Part shown: positions 1 to 8,231 of the stretch, one piece after another
How the letters are laid out: each line of letters opens with the position of its first letter
Numbering within the stretch: position 1 is the stretch's first letter
Assembly (NCBI GenBank): GCA_947063855.1
Contig: CAMSTW010000033.1
Location: forward strand, 1 to 37,726
DNA length: 37,726 nucleotides
Source: an uncultured Dorea sp.
GTDB taxonomy: Bacteria; Bacillota; Clostridia; Lachnospirales; Lachnospiraceae
Direction: 5' to 3'
Made by a program: the position numbers and the translations under genes
The notes under the pieces: model-generated
Databases searched by the model: none
What the model saw: only the letters and a program-made list of their open reading frames with translations
Told to the model about the DNA's origin: nothing

Positions 1-26
1 GCTAAAATAATACCTACTGCTCTCAT
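1..26 (-). CDS. glgD: GlgD-like glucose-1-phosphate adenylyltransferase regulatory subunit, first 8-9 codons only
   Basis: An ATG at 26 (minus) overlaps the glgC stop codon in an ATGA arrangement. The visible codons read MRAVGIILA, which fits the nucleotide-binding start of the GlgD paralogue that usually follows glgC in Firmicutes. GlgD is the non-catalytic or weakly catalytic partner of GlgC in a heteromeric ADP-glucose pyrophosphorylase. Only about nine residues lie in the window, so the call rests on the start sequence, the translational coupling to glgC and the known glgC-glgD order. Confidence 0.7.
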
Positions 27-1297
27 ACTCGTCCACCTGCCTTTATCAATGTCTCACCGCTTGCCAGTACACCATTCGGATAGTCCTCCCCGGATGTCAC
101 ACCGCTGATGGCAGTATTCTTCCCAACCTGTACTCCGTCCGGTATCACAGAATTCTCTCCGACCGTAACCAGACCGAAGGAATAGATCGCCGGCTTCTGC
201 TTATTCGGCACATCGCTGCCGATTCCCAACGTCACATGGTCCCCGATCCTGCAGTTCTCTGCGACGATGGACTTATCCATAACACATCCCCTGCCGATAC
301 AGACATCCTTCATAATGATAGAATCCCTGACCACCGTGCCTTCCTCAATCGTCACGCCTGAGCCGATCACACAGTTGTGCACCTCCCCGCAGATCTCCGA
401 GCCGTTGCCGATGATGCTTCTGTCTACCACGGCCTGTCCGGAAATATACTGCGGAGGCAGAATCCCGCTGTTGGTATAGATCTTCCAGTACTCTTCATAC
501 AGGTTGAACTCCGGAATAATGTCGATGAGCTCCATGTTCGCTTCCCAGTAAGAGCCCAGAGTCCCTACATCCTTCCAGTAACCATTATACTCGTATGCAA
601 ATAATCTCTGCCCATTCTCATGGCAGTACGGAATGATATGCTTTCCAAAATCACACCCCGGCACATCCTTAAGCGTCACCAACGCCTCCTTAAGCACTTC
701 AAAGCTGAAGATGTAGATACCCATGGACGCCAGATTACTCTTAGGCTCCGGCGGCTTCTCCTGGAACTCCGTGATCTTGCCTCCGTTGTCTGTGACAACG
801 ATACCGAACCGGCTGGCTTCTTCCTTAGGCACCGGCATGGCGGCAATCGTAACGTCTGCCTGATTCTCTTTATGGTAGTCCAGCATAACCTCATAATCCA
901 TCTTATAGATATGGTCGCCTGACAGGATCAGCACATAATCCGGATTAAAGGTCTCCATATAATCCAGATTCTGATAGATTGCATTGGCCGTACCTGTATA
1001 CCACTCACTGCTGCTGCTTTTCTCATAGGGCGGCAGAATCGTTACTCCACCGAAATTACGATCCAGATCCCATGGAATACCGATTCCAATATGTGTATTC
1101 AATCGTAATGGCTGATATTGCGTTAGCACTCCGACAGTATCAATTCCTGAGTTAATGCAGTTGCTGAGCGGGAAATCAATGATCCTGTACTTACCTCCAA
1201 AAGCAACGGCTGGCTTGGCCACTTTTGCCGTGAGAACGCCCAGTCTGCTTCCCTGGCCGCCTGCCAGCAGCATTGCTATCATCTCTTTTTTTCTCAT
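23..1297 (-). CDS. glgC: Glucose-1-phosphate adenylyltransferase GlgC
   Basis: Makes ADP-glucose and pyrophosphate from glucose 1-phosphate and ATP, the committed step of bacterial glycogen synthesis in the cytoplasm. The 424-residue protein has the nucleotidyltransferase loop GGQGSRL at residues 13-19, the conserved [10 protein letters not shown] near 33-42, and [10 protein letters not shown] at 126-135 containing the metal-binding Asp. The last ~130 residues carry hexapeptide-type repeats of a left-handed beta-helix. I chose the ATG at 1297 rather than an upstream in-frame ATG because AAGGGGTGAT lies just before it and homology begins there; the upstream codons overlap the promoter. It is translationally coupled to glgD at the window edge. 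Confidence 0.96.
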   Translation of the reverse strand: MRKKEMIAMLLAGGQGSRLGVLTAKVAKPAVAFGGKYRIIDFPLSNCINSGIDTVGVLTQYQPLRLNTHIGIGIPWDLDRNFGGVTILPPYEKSSSSEWYTGTANAIYQNLDYMETFNPDYVLILSGDHIYKMDYEVMLDYHKENQADVTIAAMPVPKEEASRFGIVVTDNGGKITEFQEKPPEPKSNLASMGIYIFSFEVLKEALVTLKDVPGCDFGKHIIPYCHENGQRLFAYEYNGYWKDVGTLGSYWEANMELIDIIPEFNLYEEYWKIYTNSGILPPQYISGQAVVDRSIIGNGSEICGEVHNCVIGSGVTIEEGTVVRDSIIMKDVCIGRGCVMDKSIVAENCRIGDHVTLGIGSDVPNKQKPAIYSFGLVTVGENSVIPDGVQVGKNTAISGVTSGEDYPNGVLASGETLIKAGGRV

Positions 1298-1328
1298 GTC
1301 ATCACCCCTTCTCAGTAATTTATAATCT

Positions 1329-1357
1329 ATTATACCACAGATTTTCCATATAGTGAA
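1329..1357 (-). promoter_or_regulatory. Sigma-A-type promoter of glgC
   Basis: On the minus strand, TTCACT (1352-1357) and TATAAT (1329-1334) are separated by 17 bp, with a TG one base upstream of the -10 (extended -10). It lies about 30 bp before the glgC start and faces away from murC. Confidence 0.65.
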
Positions 1358-1422
1358 CAATATTTACAACAAATTCAAATATTATGTTAATATTTTATTA
1401 AAATATAACAAAAAAATTCGTC

Positions 1423-1451
1423 TTGGATTTTTTACCATATATGTATATAAT
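1423..1451 (+). promoter_or_regulatory. Sigma-A-type promoter of murC
   Basis: TTGGAT (1423-1428) and a perfect TATAAT (1446-1451) are 17 bp apart. The murC Shine-Dalgarno GAGGAAGG follows just before the ATG at 1501. The interval 1298-1500 therefore holds two divergent promoters in AT-rich DNA. Confidence 0.65.
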
Positions 1452-1500
1452 AATATGAAAAGAAAACTATTATTATGACTATATTTGAGGAAGGTGTCTT

Positions 1501-2880
1501 ATGTATAAAATTAATTTCAAACAACCTGTACATGTTCATTTCATCGGTATCGGAGGCATCAGCATGAGCGGTCTCGCCGAGATCCTGTTAAAAGAAGGCT
1601 TCCGGATCTCCGGCTCTGATAATAAGGAATCCGCCCTGACCGGACACCTTCAGAAGATGGGCGCGGATATATTCTACGGACAGAAGGCTTCTAATATTAT
1701 TCCCGGGATCGATGTGGTGGTATACACGGCGGCGATCCATCCGGATAATGACGAGTATCAGGAGGCCGTAAGGCAGGGACTTCCGATGCTGAGCCGCGCG
1801 CAGCTTCTTGGTCAGCTGATGACCAATTACGATACATCCGTTGCGGTGGCCGGGACACACGGCAAGACCACGACGACTTCCATGCTCTCTCACATACTTC
1901 TTGCAGGCAGAAAGGATCCTACCATATCCGTGGGCGGTATCCTCAAGGCGATCGGAGGCAATATCCGGGTCGGCGGATCAGAGGTGTTCGTCACCGAGGC
2001 CTGCGAGTATACCAACAGCTTCCTGCACTTCTTCCCGAAGATCGGCGTCATCCTGAACATTGATGCGGATCATCTGGATTTTTTCAAGGACCTTGACGAT
2101 ATCCGGGATTCCTTCCACAGATTCGCCATGCTTCTGCCAGAGGACGGGACTCTGATCATCAACGGTTCCATTCCGGATCTTTCAGGCATTACAGAGGGAC
2201 TTGCATGCAGGATTATCACCTATGGAGACGACAGCTCCATGGATTATTATGCCGCTGATATTTCCTATGACGAGCTTGGCGAGGCGTCCTTTGACCTGGT
2301 AAAGCACGGTACGGTGATCGACAGGGTATCTCTGTCTGTCAGCGGCGGGCATAATGTATCCAATGCATTGGCGGCCATAGCCGCCGCCGATCTTCTGGGT
2401 GTCCCGCTTACCGATACCAAGGCGGGGCTTAAGGATTTCCACGGAACCGACCGGCGTTTCGAATACAAGGGAGAGGTGAACGGTATCACAGTGATTGACG
2501 ATTATGCCCACCACCCTACGGAGATCCGCGCATCCTTAGCCGCCGCGCGCAATTATCCGCACAGGGATATCTGGTGTATCTTCCAGCCTCACACCTATAC
2601 CCGGACGAAGGCTTTATTCCCGGAGTTCGTGGATGCTCTGTCATCCACCGGCCACATCATCCTGGCCGACATCTATGCCGCCCGCGAGACGGACACGCTG
2701 GGGATCTCTTCGAAGGATATCGCCGATGCATTAACCGGGAAAGGATGCGACGCATATTATTTCTCCTCTTTTGAAGAGATTGAAGATTTCTGTATGGAAA
2801 GATGCCAGAAGGGGGACTTGTTGATAACTATGGGCGCCGGAGACGTTGTAAATATTGGAGAGGCGCTTTTGAACCGTTAG
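1501..2880 (+). CDS. murC: UDP-N-acetylmuramate-L-alanine ligase MurC
   Basis: Adds L-alanine to UDP-N-acetylmuramate using ATP, the first peptide-forming step of peptidoglycan synthesis in the cytoplasm. The 459-residue length is typical. Visible Mur-ligase features are the N-terminal Rossmann motif GIGGISMSG at 16-24, the P-loop GTHGKTT at 118-124, the central EACEY and NIDADHLD motifs, DDYAHHP at 333-339 at the start of the C-terminal domain, and FQPHTYTRT shortly after. The start ATG has GAGGAAGG about 5 bp upstream. The next gene downstream belongs to DNA replication rather than to the mur cluster, so murC appears to be monocistronic or read through into the DnaD-like gene. Confidence 0.97.
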   Translation: MYKINFKQPVHVHFIGIGGISMSGLAEILLKEGFRISGSDNKESALTGHLQKMGADIFYGQKASNIIPGIDVVVYTAAIHPDNDEYQEAVRQGLPMLSRAQLLGQLMTNYDTSVAVAGTHGKTTTTSMLSHILLAGRKDPTISVGGILKAIGGNIRVGGSEVFVTEACEYTNSFLHFFPKIGVILNIDADHLDFFKDLDDIRDSFHRFAMLLPEDGTLIINGSIPDLSGITEGLACRIITYGDDSSMDYYAADISYDELGEASFDLVKHGTVIDRVSLSVSGGHNVSNALAAIAAADLLGVPLTDTKAGLKDFHGTDRRFEYKGEVNGITVIDDYAHHPTEIRASLAAARNYPHRDIWCIFQPHTYTRTKALFPEFVDALSSTGHIILADIYAARETDTLGISSKDIADALTGKGCDAYYFSSFEEIEDFCMERCQKGDLLITMGAGDVVNIGEALLNR

Positions 2881-2912
2881 TTATCCACATTTTCCACAGG
2901 ATTTTATCCACA
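2881..2912 (+). promoter_or_regulatory. Cluster of three DnaA-box-like 9-mers
   Basis: Two perfect TTATCCACA sequences (2881-2889 and 2904-2912) and an intermediate TTTTCCACA (2890-2898, 8 of 9) lie in the same orientation directly after the murC stop codon. TTATNCACA is the established DnaA recognition sequence. They sit about 50-85 bp upstream of the extended -10 element that precedes the DnaD-like gene. DnaA binding here is an inference. Confidence 0.6.
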
Positions 2913-2961
2913 AAAAACCTGATTTTTGACGCAAAAACTTCTTTTTTGCCTGTCCTTCTGG

Positions 2962-2970
2962 TGCTATAAT
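2962..2970 (+). promoter_or_regulatory. Extended -10 promoter element of the DnaD-like gene
   Basis: TGCTATAAT (TG plus -10 TATAAT at 2965-2970) lies about 57 bp before the chosen start. The -35 region is only a T-rich run ending in TTTTTG (2943-2948), so the extended -10 or an activator may compensate. Confidence 0.5.
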
Positions 2971-3026
2971 ATCTCTACGAGAACCGTAAGTATAACAATC
3001 CTGTGGGGGAGGATGGGTACAAGACC

Positions 3027-4241
3027 ATGACAAAGTTAACTTTAACGAACCGCGCGCAAGACACCACCGTACTTGAGAACGAGTTCATAGACCGTTATAT
3101 GATCCGGGCCAACGGGGAGTATGTCAAGATATATCTCCTGCTCCTGCGGCACCTGAACCGACCGGAGGGGATTCTGTCCATCCCTGAGATGGCCGATATC
3201 CTGGAATGTACCGAGAATGATATCCGGCGTGCATTAAGGTACTGGAAGCGCCAGGGACTTCTGGATTACTGTGAGCATCCGGCAAAAGACGCACACTCTG
3301 ACGCCCCGGCTGGCGCCAGATCACTGCCTGCGGCCGATTCTGCGGCCTGCCTGCCATACGCGAAGTCGGAAGGCCTGGATGAACCGCAATATGCGGCTGA
3401 CTCTGCCGCACCCTTTCTACATACGAAGACTGCCGGCACAGACAGACCGCGCCCTCATGCCGACGGCTTAGCATCTGCCCTGTCCGCAGAGGACGCAGAT
3501 ACGGACGGCTTCCGGCATGGTGAGGATGTAAAGAGCAGCGCCGGCGACACCGCCGCGTCCGTCCAGCAATACCGCAGCCGGAAGGAACGCAAGGAGTTCA
3601 AGGAGCTTCTGTTTGTCGCAGAGCAATATCTGTGTAAGACGCTGTCTTCTGCAGACATTGACAAGATTACCTATTTCTATGACACCTTGCATATGTCGGC
3701 CGAACTTATTGAGTATCTGATCGAGTATTGCGTGGAAAACGGTCATAAGAGTATGCATTACATACAGAAGGTGGCGCTGTCATGGTGCGAGCAGAAGATT
3801 ACCACCGTAGCCGCCGCCAAGTCCGGCACCGTACTGTATAACAAGAACTGCTACTCCATCCTGAACGCCTTTGGAATCAAGGGCCGCGCTCCGGCTGCCG
3901 CCGAGACTGCCTATATCAGGAAATGGAACGAGGAATACAGCTTTACCCTGGACATTATTCTGGAAGCCTGTAACCGCACCATGAATGCGATCCACCAGCC
4001 GAATTTCGAATATACGGATTCAATCCTGAAGAACTGGCTTAAGAAGAATGTCCGGAGCATCAAAGATATCGACACGGTAGACGCCGATTTCGCGAAGGAG
4101 AAGGAACGCAAGAAGAAGCTGACCGTCAAGACGGCGGACGGCCTTAAGAATAACAAGAGCACCAAAAGCAGCAAATTCAACAATTTTGCCGGCCGTTCCT
4201 ATGATATGGATTCACTGGAACGCCGGCTCGTACAGCAGTAG
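3027..4241 (+). CDS. DnaD-domain replication initiation/restart protein
   Basis: A 404-residue protein of the DnaB/DnaD primosome family, which remodels DNA and helps load the replicative helicase at oriC and at stalled forks. An N-terminal winged-helix-like region (about residues 1-85) is followed by a ~100-residue Ala/Asp-rich low-complexity linker. Two consecutive DnaD-type helical modules follow; the first contains YFYDTLHMS and the second contains NCYSILNAFGI and ends with ILKNWLKK. The start at 3027 (MTKLTLTNR) follows GGGGGAGG at a rather long spacing; an in-frame GTG at 3003 lacks a ribosome site. Nine bases downstream begins the helicase loader, the usual partner of such proteins. 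The linker is unusually long and is probably disordered. Confidence 0.88.
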   Translation: MTKLTLTNRAQDTTVLENEFIDRYMIRANGEYVKIYLLLLRHLNRPEGILSIPEMADILECTENDIRRALRYWKRQGLLDYCEHPAKDAHSDAPAGARSLPAADSAACLPYAKSEGLDEPQYAADSAAPFLHTKTAGTDRPRPHADGLASALSAEDADTDGFRHGEDVKSSAGDTAASVQQYRSRKERKEFKELLFVAEQYLCKTLSSADIDKITYFYDTLHMSAELIEYLIEYCVENGHKSMHYIQKVALSWCEQKITTVAAAKSGTVLYNKNCYSILNAFGIKGRAPAAAETAYIRKWNEEYSFTLDIILEACNRTMNAIHQPNFEYTDSILKNWLKKNVRSIKDIDTVDADFAKEKERKKKLTVKTADGLKNNKSTKSSKFNNFAGRSYDMDSLERRLVQQ

Positions 4242-4249
4242 GAGCGAAT

Positions 4250-5263
4250 ATGTCACTTTCTAATTCACAATACGACCAGATCATGCGTGCTTACGAGCAG
4301 CGGCAGCTGGATAATGAATACCGCTTAAGAGAGCGTTACAAGGAAGCTTATTCTCTGATTCCTTCCCTCGAGGAGCTTGACCACTCCATCTCTTCGCTGA
4401 GTGTCCGGCAGGCGCGCAGGCTCCTTGACGGGGATGACGAGGCGCTTCGCTCCCTGAAAGACGAACTCCATTCCCTGATTCACGACAAGCGTCTGTTGCT
4501 TAAGAAGCACGGACTTGGCGAGGACTATCTGGAACCTCATTATACCTGCCGGGACTGTCAGGATACCGGCTACATCGGGGATGAGAAGTGTCATTGCTTC
4601 AAGAAGGCGGTTATAGAACTTCTATATGAGCAGTCGAATCTGCAGGAGGTACTTGAGGAGGAGAATTTCTCTGCCTTTTCCATGGATTACTATTCCCGCA
4701 GCCACATCGACCCGCTGACCGGGAGAACTGCCCTGGAATCCATCCAGACTGCGCTCAAGGTCTGCCGCAGATTCGTTGATACCTTTGCAGAAGAATTTCA
4801 GAATCTCTTACTATATGGCGATACGGGCGTGGGCAAGACCTTCCTCTCCCACTGTATCGCGAAGGAACTGATAGACACCTCTTTTTCTGTCGTTTATTTT
4901 ACGGCCGCCCGGCTATTTGACGTATTTGCGGCGAATACCTTTGGCAGAAAGGAAGAGCAGGATTCACATGCTCATGAACATATCTATGACTGCGACCTTC
5001 TGATCATCGACGACCTTGGAACAGAGCTTCCGAATTCATTCACCATATCGCAGTTATTCATCTGCCTGAATGAACGAATCCTTCGGCAGAAACCAACGAT
5101 TATATCAACCAATCTTGCATTGGAGGATATACAATCCATCTATTCTGAGCGGACCTTCTCCCGGATCAGCAGTCATTACACGATCCTGCGCATGACCGGG
5201 GACGATATCCGTATCCAGAAAAAATTACTAAACCTGGGAGGTACTAATGATGCTACGCCGTAA
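4250..5263 (+). CDS. DnaI/DnaC-like helicase-loader ATPase
   Basis: A 337-residue AAA+ ATPase of the DnaC/DnaI/IstB type that loads the replicative helicase. The N-terminal part carries a probable zinc site C100-x2-C103 with C114-x-C116. The ATPase core has Walker A GDTGVGKT at 190-197 and Walker B DLLIIDDLG at 249-257. The RTFSRI segment near the C-terminus is the likely sensor/arginine-finger region. TAGGAG lies before the ATG. The gene follows the DnaD-like gene by 8 bp and overlaps prs by 17 bp, so all three are probably one transcript. IstB-type transposition helpers share this fold, but the zinc-binding N-domain, the DnaD neighbour and the absence of an istA gene favour a helicase loader. 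Confidence 0.92.
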   Translation: MSLSNSQYDQIMRAYEQRQLDNEYRLRERYKEAYSLIPSLEELDHSISSLSVRQARRLLDGDDEALRSLKDELHSLIHDKRLLLKKHGLGEDYLEPHYTCRDCQDTGYIGDEKCHCFKKAVIELLYEQSNLQEVLEEENFSAFSMDYYSRSHIDPLTGRTALESIQTALKVCRRFVDTFAEEFQNLLLYGDTGVGKTFLSHCIAKELIDTSFSVVYFTAARLFDVFAANTFGRKEEQDSHAHEHIYDCDLLIIDDLGTELPNSFTISQLFICLNERILRQKPTIISTNLALEDIQSIYSERTFSRISSHYTILRMTGDDIRIQKKLLNLGGTNDATP

Positions 5264-6440
5264 TGACCGTATCCTTGAAAACATACCGATCGGAGCTCTT
5301 GGAATCATTGCTCTTGACGGCTGCAAAGAGATGGGCAGCAAAGTGAACGATTATATCGTAAAGTGGCGCGCAGAAGAGGGACATGCCTTCAAAGATGATG
5401 TTGTGTATAACGGATATGAACGCGACACCTATCTGATTGATGCAAAGGTCCCCCGCTTTGGCTCCGGGGAAGCCAAAGGCATTATCAACGAATCCGTACG
5501 CGGAAAGGACGTCTATCTCATGGTAGATGTCTGCAACTACAGTCTGACTTACTCATTAACCGGACATACCAACCATATGTCCCCCGACGACCATTATCAG
5601 AACCTGAAGCGGGTGATTGCCGCCGTCGGCGGCAAGGCAAGGCGGATCAATGTGATCATGCCATTCTTATACGAGAGCCGGCAGCATAAGCGGAGCAGCC
5701 GGGAGTCTCTGGACTGTGCGCTTGCACTTCAGGAGCTGGTGCGCATGGGAGTGGATAATATCATCACCTTTGACGCCCATGACCCGCGGGTCCAGAATGC
5801 GATCCCGCTGAACGGATTCGAAACAGTGCGGCCGACCTATCAGTTTATCAAGGGGTTACTGCGCCGTTTTGACGATCTGCAGATTGACAGCGATCATATG
5901 ATGGCCATCAGTCCGGATGAAGGCGCTACCGGACGCGCCGTCTATCTTGCCAGTGTCATGAACCTTGACATGGGCATGTTCTATAAGCGCCGTGATTATA
6001 CGAGGATCGTGGACGGCCGCAACCCGATCGTAGCCCATGAGTTCCTGGGGGCTTCCGTAGAGGGCAAGGATATGATCATACTGGATGATATGATCTCCTC
6101 CGGCGACAGCATCCTGGATGTGGCGCGCCAGCTCAAGCAGCGCAAGGCAAGAAGGATCTTCGCCGCCGCTACCTTCGGACTGTTCACCAACGGTCTGGAG
6201 AAGTTTGACAAGGCGTATGAAGAAGGCAGCCTGGACGCCGTTCTCACCACCAATCTGATCTACCAGACGCCGGAGCTTCTTGAGCGGCCGTATTATATCA
6301 ACTGTGATATGAGTAAGTATATTGCCCTCATGATCGACACGTTGAATCATGACGGCTCTATCAGCAGTATCCTGAACCCGGTTGACCGCATCCATCATGT
6401 GATCAATAATTATAATAACCATCTTGAGATTCCATCTTAG
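5247..6440 (+). CDS. prs: Ribose-phosphate pyrophosphokinase (PRPP synthetase)
   Basis: Makes PRPP and AMP from ribose 5-phosphate and ATP, the precursor for nucleotides, histidine and tryptophan. The 397 residues contain the tandem phosphoribosyltransferase fold. The C-terminal PRPP-binding loop ILDDMISSGDS is at about 278-288, preceded by the DAHDPRVQNAI segment characteristic of Prs. It is longer than the ~315-residue Bacillus enzyme; long forms of about 390 residues are known in Lachnospiraceae. The ATG at 5247 lies inside the end of the helicase-loader gene, 5 bp behind GGGAGG, which suggests translational coupling. A strong terminator follows. Confidence 0.93.
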   Translation: MMLRRNDRILENIPIGALGIIALDGCKEMGSKVNDYIVKWRAEEGHAFKDDVVYNGYERDTYLIDAKVPRFGSGEAKGIINESVRGKDVYLMVDVCNYSLTYSLTGHTNHMSPDDHYQNLKRVIAAVGGKARRINVIMPFLYESRQHKRSSRESLDCALALQELVRMGVDNIITFDAHDPRVQNAIPLNGFETVRPTYQFIKGLLRRFDDLQIDSDHMMAISPDEGATGRAVYLASVMNLDMGMFYKRRDYTRIVDGRNPIVAHEFLGASVEGKDMIILDDMISSGDSILDVARQLKQRKARRIFAAATFGLFTNGLEKFDKAYEEGSLDAVLTTNLIYQTPELLERPYYINCDMSKYIALMIDTLNHDGSISSILNPVDRIHHVINNYNNHLEIPS

Positions 6441-6441
6441 G

Positions 6442-6546
6442 ATTTGCGGCTGCCTGCTGCAGAGACTCCGTCACAGGTCGATGTGTTCGAGCACGCCGTC
6501 CGGCAAGGCATATTTGCGGCTGCCTGCTGCAGAGACTCCGTCACAG
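6442..6546 (+). repeat. Two copies of a 35-bp perfect direct repeat (period 70 bp)
   Basis: Positions 6442-6476 and 6512-6546 are identical over 35 bp, starting ATTTGCGGCTGCC and ending CTCCGTCACAG, separated by a 35-bp spacer. The first copy begins immediately after the prs stop codon and the second ends just before the terminator. The repeat is GC-rich and contains CTGCAG. It matches no insertion-sequence terminus I can name. Confidence 0.9.
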
Positions 6547-6563
6547 AGGCAGCCTTCAGCAAA

Positions 6564-6611
6564 AACAGCCTGTGTACCGAACATTCATTTCCAATACACA
6601 GGCTGTTTTCA
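6564..6611 (+). terminator. Bidirectional rho-independent terminator after prs
   Basis: A 13-bp perfect stem (6564-6576 with 6595-6607, AACAGCCTGTGTA and its complement) encloses an 18-nt loop, followed by T residues on the plus strand and preceded by AAAAA, which gives a U-tail on the minus strand. It lies between convergent prs and the YhaN-like gene and can serve both. Confidence 0.8.
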
Positions 6612-6683
6612 TTTACTGCCAATCCTTGCTGTTCATATATGGATATCTCCTACATCCGTTATTCATACATTGCGGCACACAGA

Positions 6684-8231
6684 TTACACATTAATCCCGC
6701 GAAACGCGATCCCCATCTTCTCAAGCAGTCTTGCCTCTCTCTTCTGGCAGGTAAAGATGAGCACCTGTTTCCGGTTCTCGGACAGCCATCGGAGCGTATT
6801 CCCAAGCCGTACGTCGTCATAATGGACAAATGTATCATCCAGTATCACGGGATATTCCTCTTCATGGAGCACATGGCTTGCCGCCATCCGCAGTGCAAAA
6901 TAGATCTGTTCGACCGTACCTCTGCTCAGCTGTTCCATCGGAATCCTTCTGCCCTCCTTCATAACGCTCATATGAAGACCTTCTCCGATCAGAAGCCTTG
7001 TATATTTCCCATCTGTGATATACGTAAGAATCTCGGACGCCTTGCCGGTAAGCCGGTCCTCCAGCTGATCCTGCAGTTCGCCGGACAGTTCATTCAGCTT
7101 ATCTGCCGCCAGACGAAGCGCCAACCTTCTCTTATCATACTCTCTGTAATCCTCACTGACCTCATCAAGGTCGTCAAGCTGCTCCCGCAGATTGCCATAC
7201 TGTGTCTTCTTCTCCCGCAGCTCTTCACCCACATGCGCCTGCTCCCACAGAAGCTTCTCCATGGGTATCTTCTCCTCCTCAGGCGTAATCTCCTCGAGAA
7301 TAATCTCCGGCGGCGTCTTCTCCTGCTTCTTTCCTACTTTCATGCGGTTCCAGACGTACAGCCCGCAGGTCAGGAACAGTATGATCGAGACCAGATAATT
7401 CCACGGCTTTGCGATCAGGATAAATGCGAGAACAACGATTCCGATAAATACAAGGATCTCTACCGGATGTATCCGCCATTTCTCCGGCCGCAGTTCGTCA
7501 ATCACCCGCCTGCTCTCCGTCTCCTCCTGCCCGGCCGCCTCCTGCCTGTGCCGGATCTCCTCGGCAATACGGTTATGCTCTTCCTCCAGCCGGTGCACAT
7601 CCCGCCACACATAGGATGCTTCCTGCTCCATCCGCTCCCTTGCGGCCTGCTTCGCAATCAGCGAATCCTTGATCTTACGTTCCAGGGTCTTCTGCTTCTC
7701 ATCCAGATTACGCAGGGTCTTCTCCAGATTGAACTCGCTGTTCCCCGTCGCATAGTAATTTGTCGCATAATTCTTAAACTCTGCCGCAAGCGACTTCCCG
7801 GTCTCTATCTTAAGCTGGCCTACCGAAACGGTATTCTCATAGTTTCCGGCGTTCAGTCCCCCCAGAATCATCTCAAGATCCCCGTCCGCAACCGACAGCA
7901 ATTCGCCGTCGTCCTCACAGACCAGCTCCGCCTTCTTCGTATATTTATCAAAGTTCCTGTCTATCCGGAAGGTCTTTCCCCCGCTTACGAACTTAAGCGA
8001 GCCGGAATAATGCCCCGGATTCTTCCATGGCTCATAAGTGCTGAATGTATCATGAACAGACGCCCGCCCGCGGCCTCTCTCCATCCCAAAGAGCATACCT
8101 TTGATAAACGTATGGAGCGTCGACTTACCGGACTCATTCTCGCCGTACAGGATGTTGATCCCGTCCCCTGTACGGAAGCTTTGATCTGCAAATTTCCCAA
8201 AATTATTAAGTATTAGTTCCTGAATCTTCAT
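6684..8231 (-). CDS. YhaN/SbcC-like SMC-type ATPase with central membrane segments
   Basis: An SMC/RecN-type ATPase whose closest architectural relatives are YhaN and SbcC, which act with an SbcD-like nuclease on DNA ends. Walker A GENESGKST is at residues 30-38, the ABC signature LSRGTVEQ near 435, and Walker B YPVILDDTF near 465. A short coiled-coil-like region around 170-245 is followed by two hydrophobic segments at about 257-297, as expected of the membrane-associated YhaN group rather than cytosolic SbcC. At 515 residues it is much shorter than SbcC or B. subtilis YhaN (about 960), with most of the coiled-coil arm missing. Its start overlaps the nuclease gene by 26 bp behind a GGAGA ribosome site. 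Confidence 0.85.
   Translation of the reverse strand: MKIQELILNNFGKFADQSFRTGDGINILYGENESGKSTLHTFIKGMLFGMERGRGRASVHDTFSTYEPWKNPGHYSGSLKFVSGGKTFRIDRNFDKYTKKAELVCEDDGELLSVADGDLEMILGGLNAGNYENTVSVGQLKIETGKSLAAEFKNYATNYYATGNSEFNLEKTLRNLDEKQKTLERKIKDSLIAKQAARERMEQEASYVWRDVHRLEEEHNRIAEEIRHRQEAAGQEETESRRVIDELRPEKWRIHPVEILVFIGIVVLAFILIAKPWNYLVSIILFLTCGLYVWNRMKVGKKQEKTPPEIILEEITPEEEKIPMEKLLWEQAHVGEELREKKTQYGNLREQLDDLDEVSEDYREYDKRRLALRLAADKLNELSGELQDQLEDRLTGKASEILTYITDGKYTRLLIGEGLHMSVMKEGRRIPMEQLSRGTVEQIYFALRMAASHVLHEEEYPVILDDTFVHYDDVRLGNTLRWLSENRKQVLIFTCQKREARLLEKMGIAFRGINV

Noticed and set aside
2881-2912. Chromosomal replication origin
   Set aside because: There are DnaA boxes but no dnaA, dnaN, rpmH or other origin-neighbour genes; three boxes alone do not define oriC.
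6444-8216. 590-codon plus-strand open frame
   Set aside because: It lies opposite the well-supported YhaN-like ATPase gene, has no ribosome site, and its translation is rich in Leu, Pro, His and Arg without domains, as expected of an antisense shadow.
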